A stretch of 64,000 nucleotides of DNA. It comes from Volvariella volvacea V23 (taxonomy: Eukaryota; Basidiomycota; Agaricomycetes; Agaricales; Pluteaceae). The first letter of the stretch is position 1. Each line of letters opens with the position of its first letter. The notes beneath the pieces are model-generated. The model saw only the letters and a list, made by a program, of their open reading frames with translations. It was not told the origin of the DNA and ran no database searches. Position numbers and translations under genes: made by a program. The DNA is taken from NCBI GenBank assembly GCA_000349905.1, contig KB722758.1:345069-409068 (forward strand), written 5' to 3'. Shown here piece by piece: positions 56,668-64,000 of the stretch.

Positions 56668-57660
56668 AGTATTTACCTCTAAACTAATCTTTAGCAGGAA
56701 TAAAATTAGATAAGGCAGTTGCTTGTGCACAAGTAATGCAGTAGAGTGAAAAAAAAAACAAAAGACAAATTAACTAATCTAAGGAGTGATACTCAGAAGT
56801 ACAGGTCTTATATATTTACAAGACTATGTGTAACTATTTGTACAATGTAAATAACTGACAATAGATCTATCAGCTACCTGAGTCATATATTTATCTAATT
56901 GACCAATGGCATAAGTCCCTCTATTCTACAATGTTCCATGATGTTCTATAAGGCTGTGCGTCATAACTAAGTCATGATGTCATATTACTCTAAGGTTCTG
57001 GGATGTTCCATAACCTTCTGGAAAGTTCTAAAGAAGTCTTGGCATGGAAGAGTATTACTAATAATGATTATATAATAGAAATAGGCATCTTAGACAAGCG
57101 CTGAGGCATAAGCACCCACAATAGTCACTCAAGGGTGTTAGCACCTGAGGGTTACTAGAAGAATATGTGATAATTAAAGGGAAATAATGATATGTATGTG
57201 ACCAACAGTAGAAAACTGTGACAAGGCCAGCCATAAATCTGGACCTGGAATTGTGTAAAATACTCCTAATATATAGTGATCCAAGTAGGAAACTATATTA
57301 CACAAAAAAGCCAGTTGTTTTGAGAGTTAGAGATGAGTCTTGGTCTGCTAACTAGGTAAATTCAAGAGCAGATGCACAATAATGTACAAAACATCACTTA
57401 GTATGGAGCTTTGATGAGGTGCCAGAATTGGACCTAGTTTGAAGTTCAGAACAGAGTGCTTGACATATATTTTGTGCTTGAGAACAAAACCAATTTATGG
57501 AGAGGTTGCCTGAGACCACCAGATGTGCATACTTATATTGAATGCATCACCAATGATGCGCTACCATAATGGGAAACTATGTGAAGCTTCCTGGATCACT
57601 ACCTGCCTATTACAGACTTGTAATGATACCCTGAGCCCTGCTCAGAAACCAGCAAAGCTC

Positions 57661-58735
57661 ACCCAGATCCTAAAAACCTTGATCTCAGGTATTATTAAAC
57701 CTAGTAGCCTTGTGCTCACAAAAATCCCAAAAGCAGAGGTGATTGCACCTGTTTCTGTGACAGGAAAACTTCCTGAAAAAGTAATAATTCTCCTGTTTCA
57801 TTTGATTTCACTTATTTCAGTTTCTTTTGATCTTTTAATAATTTATTTTGATGGACTATCTGAAATCACACTCTGAAAGATTCCTTGATGCTGTTTGTGA
57901 AGAACTATACAGTTCTAATTTATTTGTACATGTACTCAGTATATAAGGCCTTCAAGGTTGATTAAAATATCAAGCAATCTTGTCCCCAGATTTTACAAGT
58001 GAACTTGAGTGCTGCTTTGTTTGATGAATTATATAGTAACTTGAAATATAGTCTACTCAAGAATTGGCTTCTTGGGAAGAGTTTTGGATATAGTTTGTTT
58101 GTGAGTGAGAGAAAACCACTAGATATTGATACAAGGGTTTCAGCATTGTCATGAGCATATGCACCAAGTGGATTCTTAGACAGAACATTACTGAGTGCCT
58201 TTTAAAATCCATCTGAGGCTTGATAGAGTTTTATTTGGTCAGGAATTTGTAGCTTAAGTGTGTGAAGGCCTGTATTTTACATTACGAGTGAAGGAGAGCT
58301 AATTTACAAGGTCACCAACACTTTGAACATTGTCTGGGAATCACTGAGAAGAAGTTCAACAAAAACCTTTAGATCAGTATCTAGTGGTTCACTCTTGTTT
58401 GCAAACAGACTATATCCAAGATCCTTCTCAAGAAACCAATTCCTGAGTAAGCTATATCCCAAGTTACTATATGGTTTATCAAACAAAACAGCACTCAAGT
58501 TCACTTGTAAAATTTGTGAACAAGATTGCTTGATATTTTAATTGATCTTGAAGGCCTTATATACTGGATACATGTACAAATAAAATAAAAATAGAATAAG
58601 AAATATTATTACTTTTCCAGGATGTTTTCCCTGTCACAGAAATGAGTGTGAGTGTATCTGCTTTGGGATTTTTGTGAGCACAAGGCTATCAGGTTTGGTG
58701 ATACCTGAGATCAAAGTTTTCAAGATCTGAGCAAG
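57661..58735 (+). repeat. Large foldback (inverted) repeat
   Basis: The left arm at about 57661-58140 reappears in reverse complement at about 58350-58735. Shared segments include ccttgtgctcacaaaaatcc, tttctgtgacagg, aagtaataat, tatataaggccttcaag and tgaacttgagtgctg. The left arm has an extra 100 bp or so near 57800-57905. The spacer (58151-58273) is itself another inverted copy of 56131-56255. Transcription through it would give a long hairpin RNA. Confidence 0.7.
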
Positions 58736-59211
58736 GTTCCAAGTCCTCACTATGTTTCAGACTTGGTCTTTTCAGGACCAGGAAAGCTGTGCCTGATCTT
58801 GGTGCCTGGGGTAACTTCCAAGCTTGTGTGCTTAGTTTGCAGACCTTAGGACATTGGGTGCTTTTTTTTTGATTTGGTAGCAACTTCCATCTGCTTAACC
58901 TCAGCTATCAATCTCAGTATTATTCCAGTATAAGTCAAAGCCATAGTAAATATATCACTTAATGGTTATTCAATCAGTATACTTTAAGCTATCAATAAGT
59001 TCATTATGAGTTTCAACTGCATAAAAGAGAATCTTTGCCACAAAAAGTATCTCAATTGGACTACTGATAATATCTTTGCTTGCAAAAAGTTTATTGCATT
59101 ATTGTCACATTTGTAATTGTCATCAGTGCAAGAAGAGAAGTTGGGTTTGCATTGCCACAAAAATTTTGTATGCATTTATTCTGCATTGAAGTCAATGAGC
59201 TTGAGATGTTG

Positions 59212-59622
59212 TGTTATGACTGAGCCTCTCTATTAGACTTCAGCCAACACTAGACTAGGTGATTCTGAGGATGCAAGAGATTGGGAGAGAGAGAGAAGTG
59301 AGAGGCTGAGCAGAGCAAGTCTCTATATTAGACTAGCTAGCTATACAAGAGGTTAAGCTTGAGTTGAATCAAGCTTGGGCTATGGCTTATATACTGACTA
59401 CTGGGTGGAGGAGAGTATGTGGCAGATGACTAAACTAAGTAAGTATGCAGTGGAGGAGACATGTAAATACTACCAAAAATGGTAAGAAACACATATATAT
59501 ACTGAAAAGAGAAATACTGTCCATGAGACAAAGAGAGACTTAAGTCCATAGCTAAATACATGATCCAATGAGATGAGAAAAGAAAACAGTAAGACCAGTT
59601 AAGTGGTCCATAACATGTTGCA
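59212..59622 (+). repeat. LTR-like direct repeat, right copy
   Basis: Starts TGTTATGACTGAGCC and ends TGTTGCA, same orientation as the copy at 56270. Flanking bases do not form an obvious target-site duplication. Confidence 0.6.
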
Positions 59623-60124
59623 TAATTTTTGATAAGCAAAATTAAGTTTTTATTGATTGTAATATGCATACATTATCTTTGAACATTCACATTGCATTTG
59701 TAACTAGTTGTAACCATAGTCATACTACATCTACACTCATTTATAATGTACATGTTCTATGTACCAAAATTATCACTGTCCTTTTGTGTTGACACACATG
59801 TAGTCAATCTCAGAAGTGTGTTTGTGTACTGGAGAATGTTAAGTGTAGAGATTGAGTGGAGGAAGGGTATGTGGTGGTGGTGGTGGGTCACCAGCGTCGT
59901 TAGACGCAACATGGTGGTGGTGGCCTAGACGTCAAGGCAGTTCGTTGCGAGTACGAAAGACCAAATGTAGGGCAGAGAGACTAACCAAGGGCTGCGATTC
60001 ACCAGTCTCGGAAACAAGAACAAGTAGAGGGGGGGAGCATAGCGGAAGGCAAGAGAATGAGTCGCAGAAGGGGAACGAGTGTGGGGAATGGGAGAGCAGG
60101 AGGCCGACGATGCTGTTCTCGCCT

Positions 60125-61978
60125 TTACCAGGTCTCGCGGGCGAAGTCGGCGTTGGGGTAGACCGCCTTGATCCATTCACGGAGACGCCAGGCGGGGGTC
60201 CCATACGTGACGTGGGTTGCCGACGAACCAGTCTTCGCCTTGCCAGAATGGAGCAGGGCCACCATTTGTCCATTCCTGTCGAAGATGAGGGAACCGGAGT
60301 CGCCCTTGGCCGAGAACGGGCGGGACTGCTTGTCGTAGTTGTAAACGGCGACCTCGACAGACCGGACGCCGGTCTCGTCGCACACAAACGACTCAAGTCC
60401 GGCGCAGCGGCCGACGGTGAGATCGGTCGTGCAGCCGTGCTTCATGACGATGATGCAGGGCTGCCCTTCGCTGTCGAAGGAGTCCGGGTTGGCCAGCTTC
60501 TCTTTGGGGACAAAGCCCCTGATCTTCAAGAGACGGTTGGAGGGGTATTTGAACGGGGTGGTGCCATCATTCCAAGGATGCAGTAGGGTCTTGAGTTGGC
60601 TGGGAGTGAAGGCGGTGCCTGAAAGAGTTGTTTTTGGTTAGACGAGGTGATCAGTATTGGTGGAGAGTCGAAGCGCACCTAAATCGACCTGGTTACCCAC
60701 GAAGTTGGGCTTAAACCTGGCCTCGTCGAGTCGGATGGTGGCCCAGTCTTCGGTGTATTGCCTGTCGTCTACGTCGACGAAGATGGGTGGGGAATATTCA
60801 AGGACGCCAATGTTGCGACGGGCGATGTCGCCCCAACTGGCGTTGACGTCTTTGTAGAGGCTCTTGAGCTTGACGATGGCCGCTCTATGCTCTTCCAGTT
60901 TCCGTCGAGCCTTGTCAAGGGTTTCGGGGTCAGCCTCGTCCCCGTCGGCCTCCAGCTCGGCAATCTCTTCGGCACAGACACCGGCGTCGTGGCCGTGGTT
61001 AACGACGTCAGCCCTGATCTCGTCAAGGCCGCGCTGGAAGCGGCGGAATCCGCAGACGCGGACCTGCTGGCGGGGCGAGCCGCGGGCCCTCCAGTCGTAT
61101 AACTTGTCGTCCATCTTGCACACGACGTGGTGATTCGTTACGGCGAGGACCTTGTCGCTGGGGTTGCCGTGCTTGTCGATGTTCTCGTGGAAGAAGAAGC
61201 CTACGCTGCCCTGGCCGTCCTGCTCCTCCATCTCGGCGGGGGCAATGGGAATTCCGAGCGCAGGCGTGAGGTGGCGACGAACATAAGCGGTGGCGTCGTA
61301 CCTGTTGACGACGGGGAGAAGGGGCAGACTTGCCGCCTTGAACGTGACGCCTTCGCACCACTCCACGTGCGCGTCGTTGACGCCATTTTCGGCGAGAAGT
61401 TCGAGGATGCTCTGCGAAACATCGTGGACGGTGTCGACCGAAATATTAGAGTCGGGATGGACCGTCACCCAGACGATGGCGGGTCCGAGGGTCCCGTTCT
61501 TGACGTCCTCTCCGGGGGGAACAGTGAAAAAGCGGGCGGGGTCGATGGAGTAGCTCCCCTTGACGGCAGCGTGGACCAGGTCTTCGACTTTGGGACCGAC
61601 CGTGCCCCAGACCTTGCTGAGCTGCGTGTCGTGGGCTGGACGAGCAGACTTGGTGGGCATATTGGCGTGTCTGCCCACCGGCGGCACCCAGGGGTCCTCC
61701 TTCGAGCTCGTGCGGTAGAGAAGCTCGGGTTGGTCGCCGTCGGCGGTGACGCCATAGTAGTACCAGGCCCGCTCCTGGGTTGAGACAGCGTAAGGCGCGC
61801 TGACCGTATCATCGGTCTGGGAGACGAGCGTGAGCGCCGAGAGATGCGAGGCCTCGGAGCCTGGGGACGTCAGACCCCCGGCCTTCACTGCCAGCGTCAT
61901 ACACTCAACAACGAAATCCCTCACGTCTAAACCGAAGGTGGTAAGTATGGTATGGACGATGAAAAGAAACCAAGCCAC
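60125..61978 (-). CDS. Trypsin-fold-like serine protease domain protein
   Basis: Predicted minus-strand join 61978-60679, 60618-60125; 597 aa if the start is at 61978. The catalytic His fits LAVTNHHVVCKMDD, an acidic residue lies in EDWATIRLDEARF, and the nucleophile fits SAKGDSGSLIFDRNGQMVAL (GDSGS). These are the motifs of chymotrypsin-fold peptidases, spread over a long protein. About 250 N-terminal residues precede the His motif, and a charged helical insert (AEEIAELEADGDEADPETLD) lies between His and Asp. The start is uncertain: MAWFLFIVHTILTTFG looks like a signal anchor but may be intron read-through. The gene is GC-rich while both flanks are AT-rich repeats, which suggests transfer, capture or recent insertion. 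Substrate unknown. Confidence 0.7.
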
Positions 61979-62199
61979 TCGCCATCAAAATCCGCCCTAC
62001 TGCTTATGGCCTTGATGAATTGTATGGCAGCTTCTGGTGTGCCTAAGAGGGAGGTGCTAAGTGTGAGAGACGAGGGGAAGACGATGGGACTCGCTGGAAT
62101 CCATGATAGTAAGAGAGTCGATAGCAAGTTCGCAGTGAGAGACGAGAGATTGAGTTGGGGATGGCCGAAGTTTCAGAGTGTGACGGAAGCGTGACAAGC

Positions 62200-63240
62200 A
62201 CGGTCACAACACACTCACTTTTGTTGACTGGAACAAAAGCTGAATTCCAAGCCTACAACATGTGAGATACATCAAGCATCTACTAATGCATAGCAGCCTA
62301 TACAGGCACTAAGGTCTAAGACAGAGTCCTTACCTAGATATATCAATTATAAGAGAGCTTTGTTAGATGGACCACCAATATGGACTATAAGGGTGTGTGC
62401 CATATCATATTGGGTAATTGTCACGGTTTTCCATGTTTGGTCATATTTGTTGCATGATTATATCATCAACATCCGATTACTCCTTCCTTCTTATCACCTC
62501 ACACCTTCTTAGCGCTCATCATTAAGCTTGGTTGTCCTTATAACACAAGTAACAACCTTACCTTGGACATTATAAGTGGTTAACACCTTCTAGGTTATAT
62601 TATATGCCCTAGTAGTAACACTCCTAAATGTCTTCACACTCTTGTATTCTAAGTGCTGGTTATAAGCCTTAGATATACTAAGTTGCTACTACCTAATGGC
62701 TGTCTCATAGACACCCTCATACCTTAAGCGCTAGTCAAGCCTTAAGTGCCCAGAGCAGTTAACCTTTAGGCTATCTCTCAAGTGTTGCTAGACATCTTGA
62801 GCAGTTACTCATAATGCACTAGTATAAGCGCTTACTGTATTCCATACCTTTCATCAACATCCTTTAGTCATCATCTATTATGATAACAATAGTTGGTTCC
62901 AGAATACTCTAGAACTCTTGGTAGATCTCTGATTACATCATGATTTACGTCATATGTTGTACCTTGAAGAATATCCTAGAATACTCCTAGTTATGTACAC
63001 AGTACTTTACTTAGCTATTGGACCCCTAAGTAGTCACATGACTTTCATCAGGCTGATAGATCGATTAGTCAATGCACTACAAACAATAACAAATACATAC
63101 ATATAACCTTCATGTATATAAGGCTTGTATCTCTGGGTTTCACTCCCCAGATCAATCAATTCTGTTTCTTAGACTGATACCACCATCATCTGAGTACGCT
63201 CAACCCCAGCATTGTGACTCTTCTCTTGCAAGATCCCTTG
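62200..63240. other. AT-rich stretch without genes, possible LTR remnant
   Basis: No coding potential. Near 63110-63190 the sequence (atgtatataaggcttgtatc, then ccccagatcaatcaattctg) has a TATA element and a pyrimidine-rich follow-up resembling the transcription start of basidiomycete LTRs. No second copy is in the window, so it stays tentative. Confidence 0.35.
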
Positions 63241-63419
63241 TTGGTCAGTTGTCCTGTAACAGTAATGGCTGTAAGGTTATGGGCCATATGGGGCTTAAGT
63301 CTGGTCTGGCCCATATATGGGGAACAGGTCTGAGAGGCCAGATGGTATGGGTTGGTAGCAATACAGGCTGTATACAGGTAGATGGTACTGTCTACATTCA
63401 TCAGGGAATTTTTTTAAAA

Positions 63420-63590
63420 GAAATCCCTGATAATTTCAAATAATTTCTGATAATTAGCAATAATTGGTGATAATACTGTGATTAGACACACCCTGAGATA
63501 ATTTTGAGTAATTTTGAGTAATGGGCTGATAATTCAGCAATTATCATAATTTACCAGGTGATAATAGTAAAATTATGAACCACAGCTGCT
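63420..63590 (+). repeat. Degenerate TGATAAT-type motif array
   Basis: Variants of tgataatt and gagtaatt recur at short intervals (ctgataattt, ctgataatta, ggtgataata, gagtaattttgagtaat, gctgataatt, ggtgataata). The spacing is irregular, so this is a motif-rich stretch rather than a clean tandem repeat. Confidence 0.5.
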
Positions 63591-63745
63591 AACTTGGTGG
63601 TTCTTTAAGCAATCAAACCAGCAACAAGTGAGCATGACATTATTCCAATTAAAGTACTAAGCTACTGAGATAACAAAAGTTGATAGCCCACATAAACTTG
63701 ATAACAAAGTAATAGTTGCGAACAAGCAGTAATGATGGAAACAAC

Positions 63746-64000
63746 CTACAAGCCAAGCAACTTCAACTTAGATAAGCCAGCCTTAAGCTTAATGCTCTTG
63801 GTTGCTGGTGGAGCCCCACCAGTCTTGATACCACAATAGATGTCCCTGCTGAAAAAGTTAGACTAGAGAGAATGAATGAATAAAACACTCACAATGCAAC
63901 TTGGAACATTTCTTTGAGGTTGTCAGTCCATGTATCGCTGGTTTCTGCAAGCTCTTGGATGCACCTGTTATGGTTGTTGTGATATTTGCCAAGCACTTTT
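63746..64000 (-). CDS. Unrecognised protein, C-terminal part, runs off the window
   Basis: Minus-strand frame entering from the right edge: 64000-63893, intron (gtgagt..ttcag), 63848-63746. It reads KYHNNHNRCIQELAETSDTW then TDNLKEMFQVAFRDIYCG (formed across the intron) and ends in a basic tail KSIKLKAGLSKLKLLGL. The frame is kept and both splice sites are standard, so I think it is a real gene. I cannot assign a family. It sits in repeat-rich DNA and could be a transposon-encoded ORF. Confidence 0.5.

Noticed and set aside
60125..61978. Long plus-strand ORFs opposite the protease-like gene (59852-60586, 61127-61783)
   Set aside because: High GC content keeps antisense frames open. The minus strand carries the GDSGS and TNHHVV motifs and a proper intron.
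1..64000. CRISPR arrays, bacterial operons or prophage
   Set aside because: No regular spaced repeats or Shine-Dalgarno-type gene chains; the introns and gene families are fungal.

Overview
This window comes from a filamentous basidiomycete, most likely an Agaricomycete. Genes are split by many short introns of about 45-70 nt with GT..AG ends, several are spaced only 90-130 bp apart, and the families found (Ch-type GH25 muramidases, ExxR/heme-loop P450s, F-box-like LRR genes, BCS1-type AAA proteins) fit that group. I rebuilt exon joins by hand by keeping the reading frame, so coordinates given as joins are predictions. Two runs of exactly 100 N (33173-33272 and 46546-46645) are assembly gaps.

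Left part (1-12.4 kb): a doubtful membrane-protein gene, a histidine phosphatase, three tandem GH25 lysozymes with the same nine-exon structure and a TATA box each, the dual-specificity phosphatase YVH1, and an intronless epoxide hydrolase. A decayed P450 tail follows at 12.5-12.9 kb.

Accessory core (13.5-24.5 kb): three genes of an unrecognised helical family with central hydrophobic segments (here called family A). Two share the same exon lengths exactly and one is divergent. Two P450 genes in the same orientation follow. Two more family A copies lie at 33 and 46 kb. Each touches an assembly gap and a broken F-box/LRR-like gene (family B).

Middle (25-47.5 kb): a conserved fungal protein, a BCS1-like AAA ATPase with a C-terminal frameshift, an L-amino-acid oxidase with two frameshifts, a DUF2855 protein, a long gene-poor stretch, cystathionine gamma-synthase and a DNAJC17-type J protein.

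Housekeeping block (48-55.5 kb): two divergent tRNA-Ile(AAT) genes with a 744-bp pogo/mariner-like element between them, then ALY/REF, mitochondrial ribosomal protein mL59, NOC4 and a TENA/THI-4 protein, all compact and apparently intact.

Right part (55.5-64 kb): AT-rich repeat territory with LTR-like direct repeats about 2.9 kb apart, a large foldback repeat and nested inverted copies. A GC-rich trypsin-fold-like gene sits in it as a compositional island, and an unrecognised gene runs off the right edge.

How the genes may work together (inference): three secreted muramidases, an H2O2-producing L-amino-acid oxidase and the family A proteins within 30 kb would fit an antibacterial or competition role. 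Nothing in the sequence proves that link. The best candidate for something undescribed is family A.
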